A DNA stretch of 64,000 nt from Porticoccaceae bacterium (GCA_023228865.1 JALOAH010000002.1:1-64000), one strand, 5' to 3'. Shown: positions 8,196-18,275, counted from the first letter of the stretch. The notes: a model not told the origin generated them from the sequence alone. Program-made: numbers and translations.

Positions 8196-9707
8196 CTAGG
8201 TTCCCTGATCGAGGTGGAGACTGATGCCTTTCTTAGCCAGCAGCCCCTGCTCCCGCTCCAGGGCAAAGCGGGTCAGCGGGTGATTCAGAAGCCAGCCGCA
8301 GGGGTAGGAAATGCGCATTTCCCGCCCCGCAACACTGAGTTGAAACGCCGGGGTATCTTCAACCGCCGCCACATATTTAAACAGCACCGACAGGCGCAGC
8401 AACAGACACAGGCGCTCCAGCTGCTGACTGCGGCCATTGGCTCTGGCCTCAATTTCATCGAGGGGAAATTTCTGGCGGTGCCCCCGCACCAATAGCCCCA
8501 ACTCGAGCTGTTCGGCCTTTGAAAACCCCGGCAGATCGCTGTTTTCCATCAAGTACTGACCGTGTTTATGGAAGCCGCTATGGGCGATGGCAAGACCAAC
8601 TTCGTGAAGCCGACAGGCCCACACCAGCAAATCGAGATCCTGCTGGCAGAGCTGCCACTGATCCTGCACCGCCGCAAACAGGTAGCGTGCAGTTTCCTCC
8701 ACCTTGCGCACCTGCTGTTCCTCGATGTTGTAGCGCTGCATCAGGGCATTGACTGAGCGCTCGCGCACATCCTCATGGCTCAACCTGCCGATGGTGTCGT
8801 AGATAATCCCCTCCCGCAATGCTCCGGAGGAGATGCGCATGTTTTTGATCTCCAGGGCATCAAAAAAAGCGCAGCTGATGGCGACGCCGGAGGCAAAGAC
8901 ATTGCGGCGGCGCTCGCTGAGTCCGGCGAGCTTGCACAGATCTTTCACCGACGGGTACTTAAACAGCAACTTGCGCAGCTTTTTCAGATTCTCGGCGCTG
9001 ATCCCGGATTCCGCCCAGCCCTGGGCAGCAATGACGCTTTCCAGGGCGCGCAGGGTACCCGACGAACCCACCACGTCGTCCCAGCCCTGACGAATAAAGG
9101 CGGAGCGAATATTGAGCACCTCACTGTAGGCGGAGACATAGGCATTTTCAAAGGCGGCGGCCGTAATGTTGCCACCGGCAAAAAACCGCTCGCCGTAGGA
9201 AACACAGCCCATATGGAGACTTTCCAGCAGTCGCGCCTCGAAGCGTTCGCCGATGATAAATTCGGTACTGCCGCCGCCGATATCCACCACCAGGCGGGCG
9301 CCATCATTGGCCAGGGTGTGGGCTACCCCCAAATACACCAGACGCGCCTCTTCGCGACCGGAAACTACTTCCAGGGGGTACCCCATAATAGCTTCGGCGG
9401 CGTGGCGGAAATCCCGGCTGTTCTTGGCGACCCGCAATGAGTTGGTGCCCACCATGCGCACAATATCCGGCTGAAGGACATTGAGCGCCTGGCGAAATCG
9501 GGCCAAACACTGAAGCCCGCGGGCAATGGCGTCGTCACTGATAATGCCCGCGACCATGCCGGAGGCTAGCTGCACCGTCTCACCGAGTCTCTCCAGGGGA
9601 CGCACTTCCCCATGTTCGACCCGGGCGATAACCATATAAAAACTGTTAGAACCGAGATCCACTGCCGCCAGCAAACGGCCTTCCGTATCGACAATCTGAT
9701 TGGTCAC
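8196..9707 (-). CDS. ppx: Exopolyphosphatase (Ppx/GppA family)
   Basis: A 503-residue enzyme that removes orthophosphate from polyphosphate chains and may also hydrolyse pppGpp. The N-terminal actin-like ASKHA fold is clear: AAVDLGSNSFYMVIARVE at residues 14-31 (phosphate-1 loop), VVDIGGGSTEFI near 140 and VGSSGTLRALE near 215. A C-terminal HD-like helical domain (about 310-500) contains HEVGLAIAHSGFHKH. It starts at GTG with GGGAG upstream. The divergent arrangement with trxA and rho is as in Pseudomonas. The choice of Ppx over GppA rests on this context and length. Confidence 0.9.
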   Translation of the reverse strand: MTNQIVDTEGRLLAAVDLGSNSFYMVIARVEHGEVRPLERLGETVQLASGMVAGIISDDAIARGLQCLARFRQALNVLQPDIVRMVGTNSLRVAKNSRDFRHAAEAIMGYPLEVVSGREEARLVYLGVAHTLANDGARLVVDIGGGSTEFIIGERFEARLLESLHMGCVSYGERFFAGGNITAAAFENAYVSAYSEVLNIRSAFIRQGWDDVVGSSGTLRALESVIAAQGWAESGISAENLKKLRKLLFKYPSVKDLCKLAGLSERRRNVFASGVAISCAFFDALEIKNMRISSGALREGIIYDTIGRLSHEDVRERSVNALMQRYNIEEQQVRKVEETARYLFAAVQDQWQLCQQDLDLLVWACRLHEVGLAIAHSGFHKHGQYLMENSDLPGFSKAEQLELGLLVRGHRQKFPLDEIEARANGRSQQLERLCLLLRLSVLFKYVAAVEDTPAFQLSVAGREMRISYPCGWLLNHPLTRFALEREQGLLAKKGISLHLDQGT

Positions 9708-9755
9708 AGCCCGCGCTCCCCCCAGGGTCTGTTAGCATGAACTACCCCGCCCGCA

Positions 9756-9785
9756 TTGTGGCCAGACAACAGTAGATGTTATGAT
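9756..9785 (+). promoter_or_regulatory. Candidate sigma-70 promoter of trxA
   Basis: TTGTGG (9756-9761), an 18-bp spacer and TATGAT (9780-9785) lie about 100 bp upstream of the trxA start in the ppx-trxA divergent gap. Confidence 0.5.
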
Positions 9786-9883
9786 CCCGCCAATTGTACC
9801 TTTCCGTGGCCTGCGAATACCAATGCCTTCAACAGACAAGCGCAGCCCTCACAGCTTAAATCACATTGAATACGGAGAATCTC

Positions 9884-10210
9884 ATGGGCGAAAAAATCGT
9901 TCACGTTACCGACGGCAGTTTTGAAAGCGACGTACTGGGTGCAGATGTTCCTGTGCTGGTGGATTTTTGGGCGGCCTGGTGCGGCCCCTGTAAAATGATC
10001 GCGCCACTGCTTGACCAGGTGTCTGAAGAATTTGATGGTAAAGTCAAAGTTTGCAAAGTGGATGTGGACGCCAATCCCCAGACCGCCGCCAAATTCAGTG
10101 TCCGCGGCATTCCCACACTGATGCTGTTCAAGGATGGCGAACTGGAGGCCACCAAGGTTGGCGCCTTGTCAAAGTCACAGCTGACCGACTTTATCAACAG
10201 CAACCTGTAA
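9884..10210 (+). CDS. trxA: Thioredoxin 1
   Basis: A 108-residue thioredoxin with the redox site W-C33-G-P-C36 and the cis-proline segment [12 protein letters not shown]. It reduces cytoplasmic disulfides with thioredoxin reductase. ATG 9884 follows GGAG at good spacing; a TTG six codons earlier is less likely. The length equals that of the E. coli protein. It lies upstream of rho, and a 9-bp inverted repeat follows the stop. Confidence 0.97.
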   Translation: MGEKIVHVTDGSFESDVLGADVPVLVDFWAAWCGPCKMIAPLLDQVSEEFDGKVKVCKVDVDANPQTAAKFSVRGIPTLMLFKDGELEATKVGALSKSQLTDFINSNL

Positions 10211-10215
10211 TTCTG

Positions 10216-10253
10216 TTGGCAGGCGCTGTCCCTGGCGACAAGCAGCCTGCCAA
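10216..10253 (+). repeat. Inverted repeat after trxA
   Basis: TTGGCAGGC (10216-10224) pairs with GCCTGCCAA (10245-10253). No T-run follows, so it may protect the trxA mRNA 3' end or be a weak Rho-assisted terminator. Confidence 0.4.
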
Positions 10254-10260
10254 AAATTCA

Positions 10261-10288
10261 TTGCGCTTTTTGTCACGATGGTTATAAT
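10261..10288 (+). promoter_or_regulatory. Candidate rho promoter
   Basis: A perfect TATAAT (10283-10288) is preceded by TTGCGC at a 16-bp distance. It would give a rho mRNA with a leader of about 190 nt before the ATG at 10482, compatible with the autogenous control known for rho. Confidence 0.5.
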
Positions 10289-10481
10289 TCGCGCCATCAA
10301 TTTTAATTCTCCCGTGGCTGGCCTGTTACCTGCATAACTATTGCATGCTGTTTGGTGCACTGATTGCGACAGGCGCTCAATAATAAAGCGGGCAGAGTTT
10401 ATCCCTGACTACCTTTTCGCTAAAACACCGCACAGAAGCGGCCTGCTTAGCCATTGTTCACCACTAAACCACACTCTCCTT

Positions 10482-11741
10482 ATGAATCTGACTGATCTCA
10501 AAACCAAACCTATCACCGAACTTATTCAAATTGGCGAAGAAATTGGCCTGGAAAACCAGGCGCGATCACGCAAACAGGATATTATTTTCAACATCCTCAA
10601 GCGCCACGCCAAGAGCGGTGAAGATATTTACGGCGAGGGTGTTCTTGAAATTCTCCCCGACGGCTTTGGTTTTCTTCGCTCCGCAGACGCCTCCTATCTG
10701 GCGGGACCGGACGATATTTATGTTTCACCCAGCCAGATTCGCCGCTTCAACCTGCGCACCGGCGACAGTATTTCCGGCAAGATTCGCCCCCCCAAAGAAG
10801 GCGAGCGCTACTTTGCCCTCCTCAAGGTTGACAATATCAACTTCGACAAACCGGAGAACGCCCGCAACAAGATTCTCTTTGAGAACCTCACCCCGCTGTT
10901 CCCCAACAAGCGCCTTCTTCTCGAAGCCGGCAACGGCAGCTCTGAAGACCTGACCGGCCGCATGATCGATCTGATCTCTCCCATCGGCAAAGGCCAGCGC
11001 GGACTGATTGTCGCACCGCCAAAAGCGGGCAAAACCATTATGATGCAGCACATCGCCCAGGCGATTGTGCGCAACAATCCCGAATGCATCATGATTGTGC
11101 TGCTGATCGACGAGCGCCCCGAGGAGGTGACCGACATGCAACGCACAGTGCGCGGCGAAGTGGTCGCCTCCACCTTTGACGAACCCCCCGCCCGCCACGT
11201 TCAGGTGGCGGAAATGGTCATCGAAAAAGCCAAGCGCCTGGTGGAACACAAAAAAGATGTGGTCATTCTGCTCGACTCCATTACCCGTCTCGCCCGCGCC
11301 TACAACACCGTACAGCCCTCATCCGGCAAAGTGCTTACCGGCGGTGTCGACGCCCACGCCCTGGAAAAACCCAAGCGCTTTTTTGGCGCTGCCCGCAACA
11401 TCGAAGAGGGCGGCAGCCTCACCATTATCGCCACAGCCCTGGTGGACACCGGCTCCAAAATGGACGAGGTGATCTACGAAGAGTTTAAAGGCACCGGCAA
11501 CCTGGAATTGCACCTGGATCGCAAAATCGCCGAGAAGCGCATTTTCCCCGCCATCAATCTTCGCCGTTCCGGCACCCGCCGCGAAGAACTGCTGATGGCG
11601 GAAGGCGATCTCCAGCGAGTGTGGATTCTGCGCAAGCTCCTCAACGATATGGAAGATGTGGCGGCCACGGAATTCCTCACCGACAAGCTCAAGAGCTTTA
11701 AGGTCAACGATGAATTTTTCGGCGCCATGAAGAGAAAATAA
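10482..11741 (+). CDS. rho: Transcription termination factor Rho
   Basis: A 419-residue hexameric RNA-dependent ATPase, exactly the length of the E. coli protein. The N-terminal RNA-binding OSB fold contains GFGFLRS near residue 62; the Walker A motif APPKAGKT is at 178-185 with the catalytic lysine at 184; Walker B is VVILLDS near 260 and TRLARAYN follows. The start is ATG 10482 after a pyrimidine-rich leader; the frame remains open further upstream but without similarity. It is followed by a strong intrinsic terminator. Confidence 0.97.
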   Translation: MNLTDLKTKPITELIQIGEEIGLENQARSRKQDIIFNILKRHAKSGEDIYGEGVLEILPDGFGFLRSADASYLAGPDDIYVSPSQIRRFNLRTGDSISGKIRPPKEGERYFALLKVDNINFDKPENARNKILFENLTPLFPNKRLLLEAGNGSSEDLTGRMIDLISPIGKGQRGLIVAPPKAGKTIMMQHIAQAIVRNNPECIMIVLLIDERPEEVTDMQRTVRGEVVASTFDEPPARHVQVAEMVIEKAKRLVEHKKDVVILLDSITRLARAYNTVQPSSGKVLTGGVDAHALEKPKRFFGAARNIEEGGSLTIIATALVDTGSKMDEVIYEEFKGTGNLELHLDRKIAEKRIFPAINLRRSGTRREELLMAEGDLQRVWILRKLLNDMEDVAATEFLTDKLKSFKVNDEFFGAMKRK

Positions 11742-11764
11742 TCTGCCTCAGCTGACATGCAACA

Positions 11765-11794
11765 AAGCCGGTTTGCTCGCAAACCGGCTTTTTT
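11765..11794 (+). terminator. Intrinsic terminator of rho
   Basis: An 11-bp perfect stem (11765-11775 with 11780-11790), CTCG loop and a T-run ending at 11794. The gene for the Rho factor thus ends at a Rho-independent site. Confidence 0.92.
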
Positions 11795-11927
11795 ATGGGC
11801 ACTGAAATATCGCGGACAGGTTCCCGCAACCACGCCGCCAACCTTTTTCGCAGCAACCGGTTTCTACCCTTGCATTCAGACGCCATTCTGGCAACACTGC
11901 CACCCAAACAGCAACACGGAATTGACA

Positions 11928-13400
11928 GTGGCGGCAAAATACTCCGATCTGCGGGATTTTATTGAGTACCTGGAAAAACAGGGGCAACTGAAACGCATTC
12001 GCGCCGAGGTTGACCCGGTGTTGGAAATCACTGAAATCAGTGACCGCACCCTGAAAATGGGCGGCCCCGCACTGCTCTTTGAGAACGTCAAGGGCGCCGC
12101 CATGCCGGTACTCACCAATCTTTTTGGCACCCCCGAGCGGGTCGCGCTGGGCATGGGGCAGGACAGTGTTGAGGCATTGCGGGAAGTGGGCAAGCTGCTG
12201 GCGTTTCTCAAGGAACCGGAGCCGCCGAAAAGCCTGCGGGATTTGTGGAGCAAGCGCGGTGACTTCAAGCAGGTGTTAAATATGCCGGCCAAAGAGGTCA
12301 AAAAAGCGCCCTGCCAGGAAATTGTCCACGAGGGCGACGCTGTCGATCTCGCCAGTATTCCGGTGCAGACCTGCTGGCCCGGCGATGCCGGCCCGCTGAT
12401 TACCTGGCCTCTTGTGGTCACCCGGGGGCCGGAAAAAGTCCGCCAGAACCTGGGCATCTACCGCATGCAGGTGATCGGCAAAAATCGCGTCATTATGCGC
12501 TGGCTCGCCCATCGCGGCGGCGCCCTGGATTTCCGCGACTGGCAACTCAAACACCCCGGCGAACCTTTTCCGGTGGCGGTTGCCCTGGGGGCTGATCCGG
12601 CCACCATTCTCGGCGCAGTGACCCCGGTGCCGGACAGTCTTTCCGAATATGCCTTTGCCGGTCTGTTGCGGGGGGACAAAACCGAAGTGGTGAAGTGCCT
12701 GGGTTCGAATTTGCAGGTGCCCGCATCGGCGGAAATTATTCTTGAAGGTCATATTTATGGCAACGATATGGCGGCAGAGGGCCCCTTTGGCGACCACACC
12801 GGTTATTACAATGAGGTGGAGACATTTCCGGTGTTTACCGTCGAGCGCATCAGCCATCGCAAAAACCCCATTTACCACAGCACCTACACCGGGCGGCCAC
12901 CGGATGAACCGGCGATTCTCGGCGTTGCCCTCAATGAAGTGTTTGTGCCTCTACTGCAAAAGCAGTTCCCGGAAATTGTCGACTTCTATTTGCCGCCGGA
13001 GGGCTGCTCCTACCGCTTTGCGGTGGTCACCATCAAGAAGCAGTACCCTGGGCACGCCAAGCGGGTGATGCTGGGGGTGTGGTCATTTTTGCGCCAGTTT
13101 ATGTACACCAAGTTTGTGGTGGTTACCGACGACGACGTCAATGCCCGCGACTGGAAGGATGTGATCTGGGCAATGACCACGCGCATGGATCCGGGGCGGG
13201 ACTCGGTGATTATCGACAACACCCCCATCGATTACCTGGATTTTGCCTCGCCAGTATCCGGCCTTGGCTCGAAAATCGGTTTTGACGCCACCAACAAATG
13301 GCCGGGGGAAACCAGCCGCGAATGGGGGCAACCCATCGCCATGGATGAAGCCGTCAAACGCCGGGTGGACGAACTCTGGGAATCCCTGGGTATTTCATGA
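11928..13400 (+). CDS. ubiD: 4-hydroxy-3-polyprenylbenzoate decarboxylase UbiD
   Basis: A 490-residue prenylated-FMN-dependent decarboxylase of ubiquinone synthesis. Recognisable segments are [19 protein letters not shown], the prFMN/metal region [21 protein letters not shown] and the C-terminal [22 protein letters not shown] chose GTG 11928, which has CACGGA seven bases upstream and gives a length close to E. coli UbiD (497); the open frame upstream runs through the rho terminator and is not credible. Its stop overlaps the start of the cupin gene by four bases (ATGA), giving translational coupling. The UbiX partner that makes prFMN is not in the window. Confidence 0.95.
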   Translation: MAAKYSDLRDFIEYLEKQGQLKRIRAEVDPVLEITEISDRTLKMGGPALLFENVKGAAMPVLTNLFGTPERVALGMGQDSVEALREVGKLLAFLKEPEPPKSLRDLWSKRGDFKQVLNMPAKEVKKAPCQEIVHEGDAVDLASIPVQTCWPGDAGPLITWPLVVTRGPEKVRQNLGIYRMQVIGKNRVIMRWLAHRGGALDFRDWQLKHPGEPFPVAVALGADPATILGAVTPVPDSLSEYAFAGLLRGDKTEVVKCLGSNLQVPASAEIILEGHIYGNDMAAEGPFGDHTGYYNEVETFPVFTVERISHRKNPIYHSTYTGRPPDEPAILGVALNEVFVPLLQKQFPEIVDFYLPPEGCSYRFAVVTIKKQYPGHAKRVMLGVWSFLRQFMYTKFVVVTDDDVNARDWKDVIWAMTTRMDPGRDSVIIDNTPIDYLDFASPVSGLGSKIGFDATNKWPGETSREWGQPIAMDEAVKRRVDELWESLGIS

Positions 13401-13711
13401 CCATTGCGGGCAATCTTTTTGGCAATATTCCCGCCGAGCTGCCCAGTGAGCTGGAAGAATTACTGGCACAAGGCCGCCGCTTTCGCCTTAAGCGCCTTGT
13501 CTCCAGAGGCCACCAAACAGACTGGTATGATCAGGACGAAAACGAATGGGTAACTCTGCTCAGCGGCGCCGCCCAGCTGGAATTTGAGCAGCAAAACTTC
13601 ATTGATCTGGCTGCCGGGGATTTTTTATTGATTCCCGCCCGGCGCAAACACCGATTGAGCTGGACAGACCCGCACACCGAATCTGTGTGGCTGGCGCTGT
13701 ATTTTGATTGA
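13397..13711 (+). CDS. Small cupin-domain protein coupled to UbiD
   Basis: A 104-residue single-domain cupin. Visible are [22 protein letters not shown] (first cupin motif region) and [22 protein letters not shown] (second motif), which would hold a metal site. It starts within the ubiD stop codon. Similar small cupins are annotated only by fold; a function in quinone synthesis is suggested by the coupling but not shown. The second motif keeps the terminal His but the first is divergent, so metal binding is uncertain. Confidence 0.75.
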   Translation: MTIAGNLFGNIPAELPSELEELLAQGRRFRLKRLVSRGHQTDWYDQDENEWVTLLSGAAQLEFEQQNFIDLAAGDFLLIPARRKHRLSWTDPHTESVWLALYFD

Positions 13712-13754
13712 GCGATTCAACCTGGAAGAGCGGCATTGCCACGTCACCTTGCGG

Positions 13755-14948
13755 TCAAGATAACCTTTCCTTGAAGTCCCGATAGCCAAACTGGCGAATC
13801 ACATCGAGCTCATCGGTGCGGGAATCCCAAAGCGCAATGGCGGGCAGGTTGATACCGTTGAACGTGGTGGTTTTGACCATGGTGTAGTGCGCCATATCGT
13901 CAAACATCAACCGCTGACCTATCTCCAGGGGCGCGTCAAAGCTGTAATCGCCAATCACATCCCCGGCCAGACAGGTCATGCCGCCGAGGCGGTAAAGGTG
14001 CTCAAACTCTTCCGGGGCGCCAGCGCCAAACACGTCCGCCCGATAGGGCATTTCCAACGTGTCGGGCATATGGCAGGTGGCCGAAGTATCGAGAATGGCC
14101 TGCTGCATACCGCTGAAAGGCAGATCCAGGACTTCACTGACTAAAACACCGGTATGAATTGCCACCGCCTCGCCGGGTTCGAGATAGACCTGGACATCGT
14201 ATCTGGACGCAAACGCCTTGATGGCATCAATAAGCTGATCCACCTGGTAATCGGCGCGGGTAATATGATGGCCGCCGCCAAAATTGACCCATTCCATTTG
14301 CGCCAGCAGATGACCAAATTTTTCCTCCACCGCCTTGAGAGTGCGCTCCAGCGGGGGAAAATCCTGCTCGCAGAGGGTGTGAAAATGGAGACCGCTGATG
14401 CCTTCGAGCAGTTCCTCTTTGCCGTCAAACTCCGACAGCGGAATCCCAAGACGGGAGCAGGGCGCACAGGGATCGTAGATGGGCACATCGCCTTCTGAGT
14501 GTTCGGGATTGATGCGCAGGCCATAACTCAGTTGCGGGCGTTGGCGCTTCGCTTCCAGCAACAGTGGCTGAAAGCGCTGCCACTGGCCAAAGGAGTTAAA
14601 GACCACATGGTGGGCAAAGGTGAGAATTTCCCGCAAATCTTCTTCGCAAAAGGCAGCGGAAAACACATGCACCTCGCCGCCGTACTCATCCCGCGCCAAA
14701 AGCGCTTCGTGGAGACCACTGGCGCAGGTGCCGGACAGGTAGCGCCCCGTCAACTCCCCCAATCGCCACAGGGAAAACGCCTTCAGCGCCGCCAGCACCT
14801 TGGCGCCGCTTTCCTGTTGAACCCTGTGGAGGATGCGGAGATTGGTTTCAACCGCCGCCACATCAACGACGTAACAGGGGGACGGCACTCTACGGGGGTC
14901 AAATTTATGGAAGCTGGACGATTTCAAACGGTTATCCTCTGGCGCCAT
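13755..14948 (-). CDS. nspC: Carboxynorspermidine/carboxyspermidine decarboxylase
   Basis: A PLP enzyme of the alanine-racemase-fold decarboxylases, 397 residues from ATG 14948. The PLP lysine is K56 in VLAALKAFSLW, and the glycine-rich NFGGGHHITR segment and EPGEAVA motif are typical of NspC. It removes CO2 from carboxynorspermidine or carboxyspermidine to give norspermidine or spermidine. The partner dehydrogenase is encoded about 14 kb away at 29158-30357, and speA, which supplies agmatine for putrescine, at 30458. An in-frame extension to 15062 lacks a clear ribosome site. Confidence 0.92.
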   Translation of the reverse strand: MAPEDNRLKSSSFHKFDPRRVPSPCYVVDVAAVETNLRILHRVQQESGAKVLAALKAFSLWRLGELTGRYLSGTCASGLHEALLARDEYGGEVHVFSAAFCEEDLREILTFAHHVVFNSFGQWQRFQPLLLEAKRQRPQLSYGLRINPEHSEGDVPIYDPCAPCSRLGIPLSEFDGKEELLEGISGLHFHTLCEQDFPPLERTLKAVEEKFGHLLAQMEWVNFGGGHHITRADYQVDQLIDAIKAFASRYDVQVYLEPGEAVAIHTGVLVSEVLDLPFSGMQQAILDTSATCHMPDTLEMPYRADVFGAGAPEEFEHLYRLGGMTCLAGDVIGDYSFDAPLEIGQRLMFDDMAHYTMVKTTTFNGINLPAIALWDSRTDELDVIRQFGYRDFKERLS

Positions 14949-15203
14949 CGGAACGAGGCTGCCATTGACGATGGAGTTTAGGGCGGAATGACAAGGGGGT
15001 ATTATATAGGCTCTCGAATGGGAATAAATGCCTTCTTTTTCTGCAGCCTTGTTGCCCCGCACTGCCCAGTGGGGTCGCTCTCACACTTATCGCGGCTCTC
15101 TGGTAGAATAGCCGCCTTATCGCCTGGCGTTGTCACCGGCAGCATGTGGGCAAACTGCGCCAGGGAAGGTAAAACCCCATGTCCCCAGAGTATGGAACTG
15201 ACA

Positions 15204-15641
15204 ATGTTTAGAATGTTTGTGATGGCAGCGGCTCTGTTGACCGCAAGCATCAGCGTTACCTGCAGCGCCGCCGGCTTGGCGACGCCGGAGCAGGCGCGGG
15301 ATTTCGGCAATGAAGTGGTCATGGCCATCGGCAAGGGCAACCTTACTGAAGCCTGGATGAAAATGAAGACCAATACCACCATTCCACCGGGTCGCATTGA
15401 TACCTTTGCTGCGGGCTACAACAGCCAGGTCAACCAGACCATCAAATACTATGGCCCCTCCATCGGCATGGAGTTAATCAGTGCCGAGCTCACCGGTGAA
15501 TCCCTGCTGCGTCTCACTTATCTGATCAAGTACGAAGTTACCGGCGTCAGCTGGTTTCTCACTTTTTACAAGGGCAGAGACAACTGGGTTCTCACCGATT
15601 TTAATTACGACATTAACATTAACTCCATCTTTTACGATTAA
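15204..15641 (+). CDS. Exported protein of unknown function
   Basis: A 145-residue protein with a typical Sec signal peptide (MFRMFVMAAALLTASISVTC then SAA, cleavage near residue 22). The mature part is small, with repeated beta-strand-like segments (TYLIKYEVTGVSWFLTFYKG, NWVLTDFNYDININ) reminiscent of DUF4019-like or NTF2-like periplasmic domains. I do not recognise the family with confidence. ATG 15204 is chosen because GGAA lies six bases upstream; the frame is open to 14988. It precedes a YbjN-family gene by 27 bp and may be cotranscribed with it. Confidence 0.7.
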   Translation: MFRMFVMAAALLTASISVTCSAAGLATPEQARDFGNEVVMAIGKGNLTEAWMKMKTNTTIPPGRIDTFAAGYNSQVNQTIKYYGPSIGMELISAELTGESLLRLTYLIKYEVTGVSWFLTFYKGRDNWVLTDFNYDININSIFYD

Positions 15642-15668
15642 CGTCCACGACAGAGTAATACACCCATA

Positions 15669-16139
15669 GTGAATACCTTACACACCGCCAGCATCCCTCT
15701 GGCGAAGCAGTGGCTGGCCAATCTCGGCATCAGTCATTACACCTGTGACCACTGTAGCGCCCTGCACCTCAGCGGCCTGCCGGGCATGGAAGAAGCCCTC
15801 GAAAGCCGCCTCTTTGTCGAGGAGTGGGGGCTGCTGCTGAGCACCGAGTTCCAGATCAGACCCACCGCCCTGCTGTCTCTGGTTGCAGAAATGAGCCAGC
15901 TCAACGGCAATTACCCAACCATGAAGCTGTTTGTGGATATTGTCGACGACGCCGTGCCCCAACTGGTGGCAGGCTCAACCCTGCTCACTGGCGCCGGCAT
16001 CAGCGAAGGTCAGTTTGCCCTCTTTACTTCCACCGCGGTGGAAATGCTCGCCGAACTCCACGGTGAACTCCAGCAGATGGAGTGCCTGATCACACCGGAA
16101 AGCCCCACCGGTGAAAACGGCGGCCACAGCCTGCATTAA
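15669..16139 (+). CDS. YbjN-domain protein
   Basis: A 156-residue cytoplasmic protein of the YbjN type, which adopts a type III secretion chaperone-like fold. Features are a GLPGMEEALESRLFVEEWGL stretch near residue 36, hydrophobic LLSLVAEMSQLNGNYPTMKLFVDIVD, and a two-strand/helix end. It starts at GTG. YbjN in E. coli affects motility and stress responses, but its molecular role is unsettled. It is convergent with srkA, ten bases away. Confidence 0.7.
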   Translation: MNTLHTASIPLAKQWLANLGISHYTCDHCSALHLSGLPGMEEALESRLFVEEWGLLLSTEFQIRPTALLSLVAEMSQLNGNYPTMKLFVDIVDDAVPQLVAGSTLLTGAGISEGQFALFTSTAVEMLAELHGELQQMECLITPESPTGENGGHSLH

Positions 16140-16149
16140 CTCCGGAAGC

Positions 16150-17151
16150 CTATAGCCATACCAGCGGTTCTTCCGCCAGCGCCGCCAGCTGTTCCCGCAA
16201 TTCGAGAATATGATCGCCCCAATACCTGGGCGTGTTGAACCAGGTAAAGACACGGGGAAACGCGGGATCCTGCCAGCGCCGCGCCAGCCAGGCGGCAAAA
16301 TACATCAGCCGCAGGGCGCGAAAGGCCTCGATCCAGCGCAGTTGGCGGCGGTCAAAATCGCAGAATTCTGTGTAGCCTTCCAGAACTTCGGCGAGCTGGG
16401 CGTTCTGGCGATGACGCTCACCGCAGAGCAGCATCCAGATATCCTGAATCGCCGGCGCCATGCGCGCGTCGTCAAAGTCGACAAAGTTGGGCAGGTCGTT
16501 GCGCCAGAGAATATTGCCAGGGTGGCAGTCGCCGTGGACGCGAATATAGTCGCCGTCCTCTAATGTGGACAACGCGTCATTAACCGCTTGAAGCAGATCT
16601 CGAGCGACCCCGCGATAGACTTCGCGAAGATCCGACGGGATCATGTGCTCAAGGATAAAATCCACCGACTCCAGACCAAAACTCTGGACATCGATTCGCG
16701 GGCGATGGGCAAAGGCGCGCACCTGACCCACCTGATGAATGCGGCCAATAAATTTGCCCAGGGTGTACAGATTGTCGAGATTGTCCAGTTCCGGGGCGTG
16801 GCCACCGCGACGAGTATAGAGTGCAAAGCGAAAGCCCTGATAGTGGCCGAGGCTGGACTGGCCACCGTCGCCAGGCATCACCAGCGGAGGCACCACCGGC
16901 AACTCCTGGTCAACCAGTTCAAAACAGAAACTGTGTTCTTCAAGGATCTGGGCATCAGTCCAGCGCTGTGGCCGATAAAATTTGGCAATGATCGGCTGAC
17001 TGTCTTCGATGCCCACCTGATAGACACGGTTTTCATAGCTGTTAAGGGGGAAAAGGCGACCATCGCACCACAGGCCGGTGCTTTGAATGGCGTCCATAAT
17101 GAGGTCGGGAGAAAGTCTGTCGAAAGGGTGTACGGACGGCGATTCAGTCAT
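16150..17151 (-). CDS. srkA: Stress response kinase A (SrkA/YihE/RdoA)
   Basis: A 333-residue Ser/Thr kinase with an aminoglycoside-phosphotransferase-like fold. The catalytic loop HGDCHPGNILWRND (around residue 205) and the metal-binding segment FVDFDDARMAP (around 222) are intact. In E. coli it protects against oxidative and toxin-driven killing and sits beside dsbA; here dsbA is elsewhere. The start overlaps the end of the FAH-family gene by eight bases (ATGACTGA), so it is the last gene of a three-gene overlapping unit. Confidence 0.92.
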   Translation of the reverse strand: MTESPSVHPFDRLSPDLIMDAIQSTGLWCDGRLFPLNSYENRVYQVGIEDSQPIIAKFYRPQRWTDAQILEEHSFCFELVDQELPVVPPLVMPGDGGQSSLGHYQGFRFALYTRRGGHAPELDNLDNLYTLGKFIGRIHQVGQVRAFAHRPRIDVQSFGLESVDFILEHMIPSDLREVYRGVARDLLQAVNDALSTLEDGDYIRVHGDCHPGNILWRNDLPNFVDFDDARMAPAIQDIWMLLCGERHRQNAQLAEVLEGYTEFCDFDRRQLRWIEAFRALRLMYFAAWLARRWQDPAFPRVFTWFNTPRYWGDHILELREQLAALAEEPLVWL

Positions 17152-17845
17152 TTTCCAGAATTACGGTGGCTTCGGCGGCCACCAGTGTACCCAGTTCTGC
17201 CACCAGTTTGTCACCTTCTTTGAGTTCGCCCACTCCCTGGGGAGTTCCCGTCATCACCACATCACCGGGCATAAGGGTAAAGCTGCGGCTGATTTCGCAC
17301 AGCAGCGGCAATACCGCAAACAGCATCTGGCCGGTATTGCCATCCTGCACCAGTTCGCCATTGCGCCACAGGCACACCGCCAAATTCTGCAAGTTGATGG
17401 TGGTATCCACGGCGGCAAAAATGGACAGCACACAGCTGCCATCAAAGGCTTTGGCGCGCTCCCAGGGATAGCCCTTCGCTTTAAGGCTGTTTTGCAGCGT
17501 TCTCAATGTCAGATCCAGACCCACTCCAACACCGGCAATGGCGTTTCGAGCTTCAGTCGCTGTACAGCAGCACAGTTTTTTGCCAATCAGCAGGGTCATT
17601 TCGGTTTCGTAATGGGGATTGGCAAAACGGCGGGGAAGTTTCAGGTTTCCCGAAAACGCCACCATGGCGGTTGCCGGCTTGATAAACAGCAACGGTTCTT
17701 CGGGAACGGGGTTATTGAGCTCGGCGGCGTGATCGGCATAATTTCGCCCCACACAAACCGCCTTGCCCACGGGAAAACTGGGGGCAAAATCCTTCGACGA
17801 TGAATACTCAAAACGGTGGCGGTAGTCGCAACTAAAAGAAGCCAT
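17144..17845 (-). CDS. Fumarylacetoacetate hydrolase family protein
   Basis: A 233-residue FAH-fold enzyme. The segment VGRNYADHAAELNNPVPEEP (residues about 31-50), FIKPATAM, and the Glu-containing HYETEMTLLIGK match the YcgM/acylpyruvase branch, which has acylpyruvate hydrolase and oxaloacetate tautomerase activities. The family's Mg2+-binding acidic residues appear present. It overlaps DUF4870 by 14 bases upstream and srkA by eight bases downstream, so all three are likely cotranscribed and coupled. The substrate is uncertain. Confidence 0.87.
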   Translation of the reverse strand: MASFSCDYRHRFEYSSSKDFAPSFPVGKAVCVGRNYADHAAELNNPVPEEPLLFIKPATAMVAFSGNLKLPRRFANPHYETEMTLLIGKKLCCCTATEARNAIAGVGVGLDLTLRTLQNSLKAKGYPWERAKAFDGSCVLSIFAAVDTTINLQNLAVCLWRNGELVQDGNTGQMLFAVLPLLCEISRSFTLMPGDVVMTGTPQGVGELKEGDKLVAELGTLVAAEATVILEND

Positions 17846-18209
17846 CGGCGATTTCCCTGCCCTCGTTAAACGCCAGCCAGCCTTTCACTATGCGGTAAAT
17901 AACCCAGATCATGGTGGCAAAAAGCACCAGACCGCCGATAACTACCACCAGTAAAACAAGGCCGATAATGGTGCCGACGAGGGCATACCAGAAGGTTTTA
18001 ATCTGCCATTGAAAGTGGGATTCGAGCCAGGTGTCTCTGACATCCGCTCGTTTCAAATAATTGACGATGACACCGGCAATCGCCGAAATACCGACGAAAA
18101 AGCTGGCGGCCTGAAGAATATAAACCAGCAGAACGAGGTTTTTCTGCTGCGGGGTAACGGTGTTCTGCGGGAAGTGGCGGTGAGTATTCATTAAAGCGGC
18201 GTTATCCAT
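17832..18209 (-). CDS. DUF4870-like membrane protein
   Basis: A 125-residue protein with three predicted membrane segments (LVLLVYILQAASFFVGISAIAG near residue 26, FWYALVGTIIGLVLLVVVIG near 74 and VLFATMIWVIYRIV near 95) and a conserved Y/W-rich loop DTWLESHFQWQIKTFWY. This pattern matches the DUF4870/Tic20-like group. It is the first gene of the unit with the FAH-family protein and srkA. Function unknown. Confidence 0.8.
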   Translation of the reverse strand: MDNAALMNTHRHFPQNTVTPQQKNLVLLVYILQAASFFVGISAIAGVIVNYLKRADVRDTWLESHFQWQIKTFWYALVGTIIGLVLLVVVIGGLVLFATMIWVIYRIVKGWLAFNEGREIADGFF

Positions 18210-18275
18210 GGGCGTTCACTATAGGGATACTAATGACTTGTGTCGACAAATCCTAGCCTGTGGAGTTGAGTGTCG

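Noticed and set aside
11757..11927. Upstream extension of ubiD
   Set aside because: It starts inside the rho terminator and lacks similarity; GTG 11928 has a good ribosome site.
12980..13020. GCTCCTAC in ubiD as another REP copy
   Set aside because: Only eight bases match; the flanking REP pattern is absent.
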